Assembly (NCBI GenBank): GCA_025924275.1
Contig: JAICEH010000031.1
Coordinates: forward strand, 1 to 13,046
From: Gemmatimonadales bacterium
Lineage (GTDB): Bacteria > Gemmatimonadota > Gemmatimonadetes > Gemmatimonadales > GWC2-71-9
DNA length: 13,046 bases
Reading direction: 5' to 3'
Part shown: positions 5,871 through 13,046 of the stretch, one piece after another
Layout: each line of letters begins with the position of its first letter
Position numbering within the stretch: the first letter of the stretch is position 1
Program-made: the position numbers and the translations under genes
The notes under the pieces: generated by a model
Database searches by the model: none
What the model was told of the DNA's origin: nothing
What the model saw: only the letters and a program-made list of their open reading frames with translations

Positions 5871-7552
5871 GCGCGAGCCCCGAGTTCAGCGCCATCCTCC
5901 CCACCTCGCAGGTGGAGGAGCTGATCCGGACGCTGGTCAAGGCCCAGCGGGCGTTCCAGATGTACCTGCCCAACAATCCCGTCTATCATCGCGCCAGCGA
6001 GGCCCTGGGCAGCGCGTTCATCCCGGTCTGGAACGCCACCGACGAGCTCGTGCTCACGGTGGCGGAGACCGACCTGATCTGGGAGGACGCCGTCGTCTAC
6101 TCCCAGCTCAACAAGCCCGACAGCTTCGCGTGGAGCCTCTACAAGGACGGCATGCGCGTGCTCACGCTCCGGCGGGGCGTGGAGGAGGCGGAGATCGTCC
6201 GCTTCCTCGACGTGGTGAACCGGGTGAAGCTGCTCGCGGCGGACGCGGCCGACGACCTCCTCACCCTGCTCTGGGAGCAGGATTTCCAGCACCTGACCTA
6301 CCTGTTCGCCGAGCCGGTCGCGGAGGGGCACCTGCCCACGGTGGAGCCGGCCGCGGAGGAGCCCCGTCCGCCCGCCGCGGTCGGCGCCGCGGTGCGCGAG
6401 GAGGTGGCGGAGGAGACGGCCAAGCCACGCGGGACGGTGGACCTCGACGACTTCGACTCCACCCTCTACTTCCTCGATCCGACCGAGGAGGCCTACATCC
6501 GCGGGGCCCTGGACCACGAGTACGCCCGGAACGTGCGGGGCGACGCGTTGGCGACCATCGTGGATGTCTTCGAGCTCCGGGAGGCGGCCGACGAGCGGGA
6601 GGACATCGTGCAGGTGCTCGAGCACCTCTTCCCGTCGCTCCTCAACTCGGGCGATTTCCGGAATGCCGCCGGCTTGCTCCGCGAGCTCCGCGTGGCCCTC
6701 GGTCGGGCGGAGGAGCTCTCGCCGGCCCACCGGGAGCGGCTGGACCGGCTCGACGCGCGCCTGAGCGAGCCGGCCATCGTCACCCAGCTGCTCCAGGCCC
6801 TCGAGGAGGGCGGGCTCGAGGGCGCGGAGGAGGACGCCGCGGTGCTGCTCCGCGAGCTCCGGCCCTCCGCCCTCGAGGCGCTGGTCACCTACCTGCCGCG
6901 GATCCCGGAGGGGGCGCTGCGCCGCCTGCTGGTGGAAGCCGCGTCCCGGGTCGCCACGCAGCACCCCGCCGAGGTGCTCCGCGTGCTCAAGCAGCCGGAG
7001 AGCGAGGCGGCGGGCGGCATCGTGGAGCTGGCCGGCCGGCTCAAGCTCGAGCCGGCCGTGCCGGGCCTCGGCGAGGTGCTCCGCCGCGGCACCCCGCCGC
7101 TCCGGCTCGCCGCCGTCACCGCGCTGGCCGCCATCGCCTCGCCGGGCGCGCTCGCCCACCTCGAACGCGCCCTCGAGGACGACGATCGTGCCGTGCGCCT
7201 GGCCGGGGTCCGGTTCCTCGGCGAACGGGGCTACCGGAACGCGCTCCGCCGGGTGGAGGCGGTCGTCCTCGGCCGGGAGGCCCGGGAGATGGACCTCACC
7301 GAGAAGATGGCGTTCTTCGAGGCCTACGGCGCCGTCGCGGGCGAGGCCGGCATCGGGCCGATGCGCGAGCTCCTCGAGCCGCGCGGGCTGCTCCGGCGGA
7401 AGGCGGCACCCCAGCTCCGCGCCTGCGCCGCCCTGGCGCTCGGCCGGATCGGGACCCCCGAAGCGCGGGCGGTGCTCGAGGCGGCCGCGGGCGACAAGGA
7501 CCTGATCGTGCGGAATGCGGTGAACAACGCGCTCCGGGGCCGGTCCGCGTGA
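5867..7552 (+). CDS. HEAT-like repeat protein with N-terminal domain shared with the following HD-GYP protein
   Basis: The 561-aa product has no signal peptide or membrane segment and is probably cytoplasmic. Residues 17-118 form an alpha/beta domain (QMYLPNNPVYHRASEAL, then ELVLTVAETDLIWEDAVVY, then SFAWSLYKDGMRVLTLRRGVEEAEI) that resembles residues 15-118 of the next gene's product. An acidic/proline-rich linker (about 152-190) follows, then a helical middle region (190-340). The C-terminus has HEAT/PBS-lyase-type repeats, clearest at 411-440 (LRLAAVTALAAIASPGALAHLERALED), 441-470 and 510-557 (LRACAALALGRIGTPEARAVLE). Such repeats form protein-binding scaffolds; no catalytic motif is visible. 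Start is GTG at 5867 in a GTGA overlap with trpB, with GGAGG just upstream. It ends in a GTGA overlap with the HD-GYP gene. Partnering with that protein is inference. Confidence 0.85.
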   Translation: MSASPEFSAILPTSQVEELIRTLVKAQRAFQMYLPNNPVYHRASEALGSAFIPVWNATDELVLTVAETDLIWEDAVVYSQLNKPDSFAWSLYKDGMRVLTLRRGVEEAEIVRFLDVVNRVKLLAADAADDLLTLLWEQDFQHLTYLFAEPVAEGHLPTVEPAAEEPRPPAAVGAAVREEVAEETAKPRGTVDLDDFDSTLYFLDPTEEAYIRGALDHEYARNVRGDALATIVDVFELREAADEREDIVQVLEHLFPSLLNSGDFRNAAGLLRELRVALGRAEELSPAHRERLDRLDARLSEPAIVTQLLQALEEGGLEGAEEDAAVLLRELRPSALEALVTYLPRIPEGALRRLLVEAASRVATQHPAEVLRVLKQPESEAAGGIVELAGRLKLEPAVPGLGEVLRRGTPPLRLAAVTALAAIASPGALAHLERALEDDDRAVRLAGVRFLGERGYRNALRRVEAVVLGREAREMDLTEKMAFFEAYGAVAGEAGIGPMRELLEPRGLLRRKAAPQLRACAALALGRIGTPEARAVLEAAAGDKDLIVRNAVNNALRGRSA

Positions 7553-8991
7553 TCAGCGATGCGCAGCCGGGCGGGGAGGCGGCCCTCCGGCACGCCGGAC
7601 GGGAGTTCCTCCTCGTCCTCTACGCCGCCTATCGGAACCTCAAGCTCTACCCGCTGGAGAATGCCGTCGTGCAGAAGGCGCTGGATGAGCTGCAGGCCGC
7701 CACGACGCTCCTGCACGACGCGGAGGGCGAGCTCGAGGTCCGGCTCTCCGGCGACTTCATCTTCGTCAACCAGGTGCGCCTCCGGCTGGAGCTGGACAAC
7801 TACGCCAGCTTCAGCCAGCTCCTGGGGCTGCTTCGGCGGCTCGGCATCGGCGCGGTGCGGGTGGAGCCGGGGATGACCCGCCGGGAATGGCAGATCGTGC
7901 TCGGCGTGCTGCTGGCCATCGCCGCGCGGGACGAGGGGGAGGACCGGTATCCCGAGCTGGCCGACCGGCTGGCCCGCACCGACGTGACCCACCTCACGCT
8001 GGAGCCGGCCACCGAGGTCGACGATCTGGAGGACGCGGCCCGTGCGCGGGAGGTGGCCAAGCGCACCTACGCGCAGGGCGTGGCGGTCACCAAGGAGGTC
8101 GTCAACGGGATGCGGATCGGCCGCGTGGCCAGCATCAAGCGGGTCAAGCGCGCGGTGCAGCTCATCGTCGATCAGGTCCTCAACAACGAAGTCTCGCTCC
8201 TCGGGCTCACCACGCTCCGGGACTACGACGAGTACACGTTCACCCATTCCGTGAACGTCTGCATCTTCTCGGTCGCGATGGGCCGCCGCTTCGGCCTCTC
8301 CAAGATCCAGCTCTACGACCTCGGCCTCGCGGCGCTGCTGCACGACATCGGCAAGGTGCGCATCCCGCTCAGCATCCTGAACAAGGCAGCCGGGCTCGAG
8401 GAGGCGGAGTGGCGCGCCATCCAGAACCATCCGTGGCAGGGGGTGATCGCGCTCTTCGGGATGCGGGGCTACGACGAGCTGCCCGCCCGGGCCGTGCTGG
8501 TGGCGCACGAGCACCACATGAAGACGGACCTCACCGGGTACCCCCGGGCGATCCGCCCGCGCGAGCTGGGGCTCTTCTCGCGGATCGTCTCGGTGGCCGA
8601 CGGCTTCGACGCGGCCACCACGCGCCGCGCCTACCAGACCATCCCGATCCAGCCCGACGAGGTGCTGCGGGAGATGTACCTCAACCCGCGGCGCGGGCTC
8701 GACCGCGTCATCGTCAAGGGAATGATCAACCTGCTCGGCATCTACCCGGCGGGCACCTGCGTCATCCTCGACACCTTCGAGGTGGCCGTGGTGGAGGGAG
8801 CGAATCCCGACCCGATGTTCCTCAACCGGCCCCTGGTGCGCCTGGCCATCAACGCCGACGGCGGGCCGGTGCCCCCGCCAGGCCTCCCGGTGAACCTGGC
8901 CGATCCGGGCGGCGACGGCTTCGCCCGGTCCATCGTCAAGGTGACCGACCCCGGCCGCTACGGCCTCACGCCCAGTGACTACCTCGTCTGA
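7549..8991 (+). CDS. HD-GYP domain phosphohydrolase, putative cyclic-di-GMP phosphodiesterase
   Basis: The 480-aa soluble protein has an N-terminal domain (15-118: LKLYPLENAVVQKALDEL, ELEVRLSGDFIFVNQVRL, SFSQLLGLLRRLGIGAVRV) resembling that of the preceding HEAT-like protein, then a helical linker and an HD-GYP domain (about 225-400). Expected metal ligands are present: H233 (FTHSVNV), H265-D266 with K269 (LLHDIGKVRIP), H294 (QNHP), H322-H323, and D351 (SVADGFDA). The signature loop reads HHMKTDLTGYP (322-332) rather than the common HHExxDGxGYP, so GYP is kept while Glu and the first Gly are changed. HD-GYP enzymes hydrolyse c-di-GMP; a different cyclic nucleotide cannot be excluded. GTG at 7549 overlaps the previous gene by 4 nt. 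Its last 17 nt overlap trpA. It has no receiver domain, so input is probably through the N-terminal domain. Confidence 0.88.
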   Translation: MISDAQPGGEAALRHAGREFLLVLYAAYRNLKLYPLENAVVQKALDELQAATTLLHDAEGELEVRLSGDFIFVNQVRLRLELDNYASFSQLLGLLRRLGIGAVRVEPGMTRREWQIVLGVLLAIAARDEGEDRYPELADRLARTDVTHLTLEPATEVDDLEDAARAREVAKRTYAQGVAVTKEVVNGMRIGRVASIKRVKRAVQLIVDQVLNNEVSLLGLTTLRDYDEYTFTHSVNVCIFSVAMGRRFGLSKIQLYDLGLAALLHDIGKVRIPLSILNKAAGLEEAEWRAIQNHPWQGVIALFGMRGYDELPARAVLVAHEHHMKTDLTGYPRAIRPRELGLFSRIVSVADGFDAATTRRAYQTIPIQPDEVLREMYLNPRRGLDRVIVKGMINLLGIYPAGTCVILDTFEVAVVEGANPDPMFLNRPLVRLAINADGGPVPPPGLPVNLADPGGDGFARSIVKVTDPGRYGLTPSDYLV

Positions 8992-9784
8992 GTCGCCGCT
9001 CGGGCGGCGGTTCGCGGAGCTCCGGAGCGCGGGCCGGAGCGCGCTCATCCCCTACCTCACGGCGGGGCATCCGAGCCCCGCCGCCACGCGGGCGCTGCTC
9101 GGGTCGCTCGACGGCGTGGCCGACGTGGTCGAGCTCGGGATCCCGTTCAGCGACCCGCTGGCGGACGGCCCGGTGATCCAGCGGGCAAGCCAGGAGGCCC
9201 TGGCCGGCGGCATGTCCTGCGCCCGCGTGCTCGACCTGCTGGCCGAGTCCCCGCCGGGTCCGCCCGTCGTGCTCTTCAGCTACCTGAACCCGGTGCTGGC
9301 CTACGGACCGGCCGCCTTCGTCCGCGATGCCCGCGCGGCGGGGGCGAGCGGCATCCTGCTGACCGACCTGCCGGTCGGCGCGGATCCGGCACTCGAGGCG
9401 GCGCTGCGGGCCGGCCCGCTCGATCTCGTGCCGCTGGTCGCTCCCACCACGCCCGCTCCGCGGCTCCGGCGGATCGCAGAGGTGGCCCAGGGCTTCGTCT
9501 ACCTCGTCGCGCGCCTCGGCGTCACCGGCGCGCGTGAGGCGCTGGACCCCGGGCTCGAAGCCGCGGCCGCGGCGGTGCGCGCGGTCACCGACCTCCCGGT
9601 GGCCGTCGGCTTCGGCCTGTCCACCCCCGCCCAGGCGGCGCAGGTCGCCGGCTTCGCCGACGGTGTGGTGGTGGGGAGCGCACTGGTCGACCGGATGGGA
9701 CGGGGCGGGGTGGCCCCGGCCCTGGCGTTCCTCCGGGAGATGCGGGCGGCGCTCGATTCCGCGCGGAGTCCCGTCGGTGCGTGA
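8975..9784 (+). CDS. trpA: Tryptophan synthase alpha subunit TrpA
   Basis: The 269-aa barrel subunit cleaves indole-3-glycerol phosphate to indole, which is passed to TrpB. The catalytic acids are E53 in VVELGIPFSDP and D64 in PLADGPVIQ. The substrate loop YLVARLGVTGAR (175-186) and phosphate-binding GFGLSTPAQ and VVGSAL segments are present. Length is normal. GTG at 8975 is the best start because the N-terminus (SPLGRRFAELRSAGRSALIPYLTAG) matches the family. No Shine-Dalgarno precedes it, so translation may depend on ribosomes finishing the HD-GYP gene, which overlaps by 17 nt. Separation from trpB by two signalling-type genes is odd, because the two subunits act as one complex. It overlaps the next gene by 8 nt. 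Confidence 0.97.
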   Translation: MTTSSESPLGRRFAELRSAGRSALIPYLTAGHPSPAATRALLGSLDGVADVVELGIPFSDPLADGPVIQRASQEALAGGMSCARVLDLLAESPPGPPVVLFSYLNPVLAYGPAAFVRDARAAGASGILLTDLPVGADPALEAALRAGPLDLVPLVAPTTPAPRLRRIAEVAQGFVYLVARLGVTGAREALDPGLEAAAAAVRAVTDLPVAVGFGLSTPAQAAQVAGFADGVVVGSALVDRMGRGGVAPALAFLREMRAALDSARSPVGA

Positions 9785-11855
9785 CGTCCGGCCCCTCCTC
9801 GAGTGGTACGGGCGGGTGCTCGCCTGGGGCGGCGCAGCCGTCTTCGCGCTCGCCCTGGCGCTCGACCGGGGCTGGCTCGCCGACCCGCTGCCCCCCCTGG
9901 CGCTCCTCGCCGCGGTCGTGGCCCTCCGGTTCGCCCCGGTGCGCCTGAGCAAGTATTCCTACCTCACGCAGACGGCCATCGTGCCGCTCGCCGGGGCGCT
10001 CGCGTTCGGCCCCGTCCCGGTCATCGCGGCGCTCGGGCTGGGGGTGCTGGCCAGCGACTTGGGCGTGCTCCGCAAGCCGGCGTGGGCGGCGACGATCAAT
10101 GCCGGCCGGGAGGTCCTCGCCTTCGCGGCCGCGTTCGGGATCTACGCCGCCGTGCTCCGTGCCACCGGTGTCGTGGCGTTCTCCCTCGACTGGCTGCCGG
10201 CCGGCGTGGCCTACGGCGGCGCCTACTTCTTCACGACCCGGACGCTGTTCTACTTCACCCTGCTGGTGCGGGACAAGCTGGAGAGCGAGGAGCGCCTCCT
10301 CATCCTCCGCTACGAGATCGTCTCGTACGTGCTCTCGCTGCTGGCCGCAGCCCTGGTCCTCGCCGCGTTCCGGGCGCTCGACCCGCCCGGCTGGGTGGCC
10401 GTGCTGATGGTGCTCGGCCTGCTCGGCATCCTGACGCGCCGGATCATCGAGGAGGCGATCACCGCCGAGGACCTCAACAAGGTCCACCTGATGGAGTCCG
10501 CGGTGGCGAGCAACCTCACGCTCGAGGCCTCGCTGACCCAGATCGAGCGCCTGGCGCATCGCCTGCTGGACTGGGGGGACCTGCGCATCTACCGCGCGGG
10601 TCCGGGGGGCCTCGCGCTCGAGTACCGCGCGACGCTGGGGCGTCCGGGCCGGGGCGAGCCCCCGCGCGACCTCGGGGCGCTCCGCGGTCGGGTCGTCACC
10701 TCGGGCGAGGCGCTGACCGTGAGCGACGCCCACCGGGACGCACGGATCGTGGCGCCCGAGCCGGACGTGCAGAGCCTGGTCATCACCCCGGTGCGCTTCG
10801 CCGGGGAGGTGACCGGCACGCTGGAGCTGGAGCACCACAAGCGCCACGCCTACCGCGCGCGCGACCTGACCGCCATCTCCACCATCGCCACCCAGGTGGC
10901 GACGGCGATGCACATCGCCGACCTGCGGCGGCCGCTCGTCGCCACGATCGCGCGGATCGGGGAGCAGGTCGGGGCACTGGCCGGCACGACCGAGGCCCTG
11001 CGGAGCGGGGCCGGGGCGCTCTCGACCGCCGCCGGCGGACTCACCGAGGCGGTGGCGGAGGAGGAGGCCTTCGTGCGGGCGGGACTCGCGGCCACCGCGG
11101 GGCTCGCCGAGGCGGCCCGCGCGATGGCCGCGGAGGCGGGGCGAGTGGCGGTCGCGAGCCGCGAGGCGGCCGCCTCCGCGCGAGCCCACCGCGCGTCGAT
11201 CGGGGAGGCCCTCGCGCGGCTCGAGGAACTCAAGCGGTTCGTCGCCGACGGGGCGGTGCGCGTCTCCGACCTCGGGACCGAGGCCCGCGGGGTGTCCGGC
11301 GTCCTGGATTCGATCCACGAACTCGCCGACCTCACCGACTTGATCTCCCTCAATGCCGCCATCGAGGCCGCGCGGGCGGGCCGGGACGGGCGCGGATTCG
11401 CGGTGGTGGCGGGGGAGGTGCGGCAACTCGCGGCCCAGAGCACTGCGGCCGCGCGCGAAGCCGGCCGCCTCCTGACCGGGGTCACCGACCGCGTGAGCGC
11501 GGTCGCGGCCCAGATCGGCCGGGGCGAAGCGGCGGTGGCCGGCGTCGAGGGGGTGAGCGGGGCGGCAGCGGACGGCCTCGAGGCCATCGTCGCCTCGGTG
11601 GTCCAGACCGAGCAGGAAGCCGACCGCATCGCGGCCGCCGCGGTGCGGCAGCTCGCTGCGGCCGAACGCCTGGGGGCGGAGATCGAGCGCCTCGCGCAGG
11701 TGGCGGGGCGCACCCGCGCGGGCGCCACCACGCTGCTCTCGCAGGCGGGTGAGGCCAGCCGGGGCCAGGCGGACCTCGAGCGCGCCACCCGCCGGCTCGA
11801 GGCGATGGCCACCGACCTCCAGGACATCGCGCGCCACTTCACGGGGGAGGCGTGA
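9777..11855 (+). CDS. Membrane-anchored methyl-accepting chemotaxis-type transducer with GAF domain
   Basis: The 692-aa product has about seven hydrophobic segments (near 14-30, 38-53, 66-95, 112-130, 140-163, 182-200, 205-219) with no large periplasmic sensor loop. A GAF-like domain follows (about 237-383), then a long alanine-rich coiled coil (390-690) whose hairpin tip, DLISLNAAIEAARAGRDGRGFAVVAGEVRQLA (521-552), is the conserved chemoreceptor signalling motif that contacts CheA/CheW. Residues on either side give arms of roughly 20 heptads. No HAMP domain or C-terminal CheR-binding pentapeptide is recognised. The arrangement suggests an internal or membrane-state sensor. Whether it drives motility or another Che-like pathway is unknown, because no che genes are here. 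Start is GTG at 9777, inside the trpA 3' end, with GGAG 8 nt upstream. It shares a GTGA with folK. Confidence 0.88.
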   Translation: MRDVRPLLEWYGRVLAWGGAAVFALALALDRGWLADPLPPLALLAAVVALRFAPVRLSKYSYLTQTAIVPLAGALAFGPVPVIAALGLGVLASDLGVLRKPAWAATINAGREVLAFAAAFGIYAAVLRATGVVAFSLDWLPAGVAYGGAYFFTTRTLFYFTLLVRDKLESEERLLILRYEIVSYVLSLLAAALVLAAFRALDPPGWVAVLMVLGLLGILTRRIIEEAITAEDLNKVHLMESAVASNLTLEASLTQIERLAHRLLDWGDLRIYRAGPGGLALEYRATLGRPGRGEPPRDLGALRGRVVTSGEALTVSDAHRDARIVAPEPDVQSLVITPVRFAGEVTGTLELEHHKRHAYRARDLTAISTIATQVATAMHIADLRRPLVATIARIGEQVGALAGTTEALRSGAGALSTAAGGLTEAVAEEEAFVRAGLAATAGLAEAARAMAAEAGRVAVASREAAASARAHRASIGEALARLEELKRFVADGAVRVSDLGTEARGVSGVLDSIHELADLTDLISLNAAIEAARAGRDGRGFAVVAGEVRQLAAQSTAAAREAGRLLTGVTDRVSAVAAQIGRGEAAVAGVEGVSGAAADGLEAIVASVVQTEQEADRIAAAAVRQLAAAERLGAEIERLAQVAGRTRAGATTLLSQAGEASRGQADLERATRRLEAMATDLQDIARHFTGEA

Positions 11856-12280
11856 GCACCGGCCCCGCCCCGACCCGGGCCTGGGTCGCGCTGGGGAGCA
11901 ACCTCGGCGACCGCGCCGCCCGGCTCGCGGCGGCCCGGACCGCCCTCGCCCGCCTCCCGGACACCGTGCTGCTCGGCGCCTCGCAGGTGGAGGAGACCGC
12001 GCCCCTCGGCGGGCGGCCCCAGCCGCCCTACCTCAACCAGATGGTGCTGCTGGAGACCGCCCTGGCGCCGCGCGCCCTGCTGGCCGAGCTGCACCGCATC
12101 GAGGCTGCCGCGGGCCGCGTGCGGCGCGAGCGCTGGGCCTCCCGGACCCTGGACCTCGACCTCGTCCGGTACGGCGACGTCCACGCCGCCGAGCCGGACC
12201 TCACGCTGCCGCATCCCGGCCTCGCCGAGCGCGACTTCTGGCGCCGCGAGATGGAGGAGCTCACGCCCTATGTCCGCTGA
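11852..12280 (+). CDS. folK: 2-amino-4-hydroxy-6-hydroxymethyldihydropteridine pyrophosphokinase FolK
   Basis: The 142-aa cytoplasmic enzyme transfers pyrophosphate from ATP to the hydroxymethyl-pterin, just before dihydropteroate synthase in folate synthesis. WVALGSNLGDR at 11-21, ETAPLGGRPQPPYLNQMVLLE at 48-68 and RWASRTLDLDLVRYGD at 94-109 (metal-binding D101 and D103) are diagnostic, with LTLPHPGLAERDFW at 117-130. The C-terminus is a little shorter than usual, and the RDFWRREMEEL end differs from the common RAFVLxPLxEI. Start is GTG at 11852 in a GTGA overlap with the transducer gene; purine-rich GGGGGAGG lies immediately upstream. It overlaps panB by 11 nt. A folK-panB pairing occurs in other bacteria. 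Confidence 0.95.
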   Translation: MSTGPAPTRAWVALGSNLGDRAARLAAARTALARLPDTVLLGASQVEETAPLGGRPQPPYLNQMVLLETALAPRALLAELHRIEAAAGRVRRERWASRTLDLDLVRYGDVHAAEPDLTLPHPGLAERDFWRREMEELTPYVR

Positions 12281-13046
12281 CGCCAGGCCGCTCACCACGC
12301 TCGACCTCCTCCGGATGAAGGAGGAACGGCGCCGGATCGTCTCGCTCACCTGCTACGATGCCCTGCACGCCCGGCTGCTCGACGCCGCCGGGGTGGACGT
12401 GGTCCTGGTCGGGGACTCGGTGAACCAGGTGGTGGCCGGTCGGGACTCGACGCTGAGCGCCACGCTCGACCAGATGATCTACCACGGGGCGGCCGTCCGG
12501 CGCGGCCTCACCCGCGCCCTGCTCGTCATCGACCTCCCGTTCCTCACCTACCAGGTGTCGGTGGAGGAGGCCATCCGGAACGCGGGGCGGGCGCTGCAGG
12601 AGACCGGCGCGCAGGCGGTCAAGCTCGAGGGCGGGGCGCCGATGGTGCGCACCGTGAAGGCGCTGGTCGAGCGGGGGATCCCGGTGATGGGCCACCTCGG
12701 CCTGACGCCGCAGTCGGTGCACGCCCTGGGCGGCTACCGGGTGCAGGGACGCACCCCGGAGTCCGCCGAGCGCCTGCTGGCCGAGGCGCGCCTGCTGGAG
12801 GACGCCGGTGCCTTTGCCCTGGTGCTGGAGCTGGTGCCGGCGCCGCTCGCCCAGCGGATCTCCGAGGGGCTCACCATCCCGACCATCGGGATCGGCGCGG
12901 GCGCCGGCTGCGACGGCCAGGTGCTGGTCCTGCCCGACATGCTGGGGCTCAACACCGGGTTCAAGCCGAAGTTCCTCAAGCGCTATGCCGAGCTGGGCGA
13001 CGCCGTCCGCGACGCCGTCGGCCGGTACGCCACCGACGTCCGGGAG
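12270..13046 (+). CDS. panB: 3-methyl-2-oxobutanoate hydroxymethyltransferase PanB (partial, runs off right edge)
   Basis: 259 codons are visible with no stop before the window ends; the family is about 260-280 aa, so only the extreme C-terminus is missing. The enzyme makes ketopantoate from 2-ketoisovalerate using methylene-tetrahydrofolate, the first pantothenate-specific step. Metal and catalytic residues can be placed: D49 in VLVGDS, D88 in VIDLPF, E120 in VKLEGG and E187 in LVLELVPAPLA. GHLGLTPQSVHALGGYRVQGR (141-161), TIGIGAG (205-211) and LPDMLGL (221-227) are typical. The segment GDSVNQVVAGRDSTLSAT replaces the usual GDSLGMVVxGxDSTLPVT. Start is ATG at 12270, 11 nt before the folK stop, with GAGGAG about 10 nt upstream. 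The link to folK is sensible because the reaction uses a folate cofactor. panC may follow outside the window. Confidence 0.96.
   Translation, partial: MSADARPLTTLDLLRMKEERRRIVSLTCYDALHARLLDAAGVDVVLVGDSVNQVVAGRDSTLSATLDQMIYHGAAVRRGLTRALLVIDLPFLTYQVSVEEAIRNAGRALQETGAQAVKLEGGAPMVRTVKALVERGIPVMGHLGLTPQSVHALGGYRVQGRTPESAERLLAEARLLEDAGAFALVLELVPAPLAQRISEGLTIPTIGIGAGAGCDGQVLVLPDMLGLNTGFKPKFLKRYAELGDAVRDAVGRYATDVRE

Noticed and set aside
5600..9048. Two long open minus-strand frames opposite trpB, HEAT-like, HD-GYP and trpA
   Set aside because: Same low-complexity antisense composition with no domain signature; the sense frames contain conserved catalytic motifs and coupled starts.
9585..11837. Long open minus-strand frame (750 codons) opposite the transducer gene
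   Set aside because: It has no recognisable motif and an Arg/Gly/His/Glu-rich composition. It mirrors codon bias in GC-rich DNA; the plus-strand frame has clear membrane, GAF and chemoreceptor features.
1..13046. tRNA or rRNA genes, CRISPR arrays, insertion sequences, integrase sites
   Set aside because: No transposase or integrase motifs, regularly spaced repeats, long terminal inverted repeats or tRNA-like cloverleaf were seen, and coding sequence fills nearly the whole window.

Overview
This is a very GC-rich bacterial chromosomal window of densely packed genes, most of them starting with GTG and overlapping their neighbours. It holds most of a tryptophan biosynthesis cluster with regulatory and signalling genes interleaved. 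Gene content, compact overlaps, a LexA next to trpC and the HEAT/HD-GYP pair fit a member of Gemmatimonadota or another GC-rich environmental lineage. That placement is inference from general features; no ribosomal or other marker gene is present to settle it.

Left part (1-1432, minus strand): truA (tRNA pseudouridine synthase) is followed 5 bp later by the first two thirds of an HtrA/DegP-type serine protease that looks like a lipoprotein and runs off the left edge. A 158-bp divergent intergenic region (1433-1590) carries back-to-back promoter-like sequences for truA and trpD, a repeat over the trpD -35 box and two GC-rich hairpins in the trpD leader.

Middle (1591-9784): trpD, then lexA on the opposite strand, overlapping the trpD 3' end by 17 bp. 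Then trpC, trpF and trpB on the plus strand. trpA follows only after two non-biosynthetic genes: a 561-aa protein with HEAT-like repeats and a 480-aa HD-GYP domain protein. These two share a divergent but recognisable N-terminal domain. trpE and trpG are not in the window, so anthranilate synthase must be encoded elsewhere.

Right part (9777-13046): a 692-aa membrane-anchored GAF/methyl-accepting-chemotaxis-type transducer, folK (folate synthesis) and panB (pantothenate synthesis, cut by the right edge after 259 codons).

From trpC to panB nine genes run head to tail with every junction overlapping by 4 to 17 nt, so they probably form one translationally coupled operon. It mixes tryptophan, folate and pantothenate enzymes with a possible cyclic-di-GMP/chemotaxis-like signalling set. 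The most interesting features are the signalling pair that separates trpB from trpA, the domain shared by that pair, and lexA inside the trp cluster with its probable promoter inside the trpC coding start.
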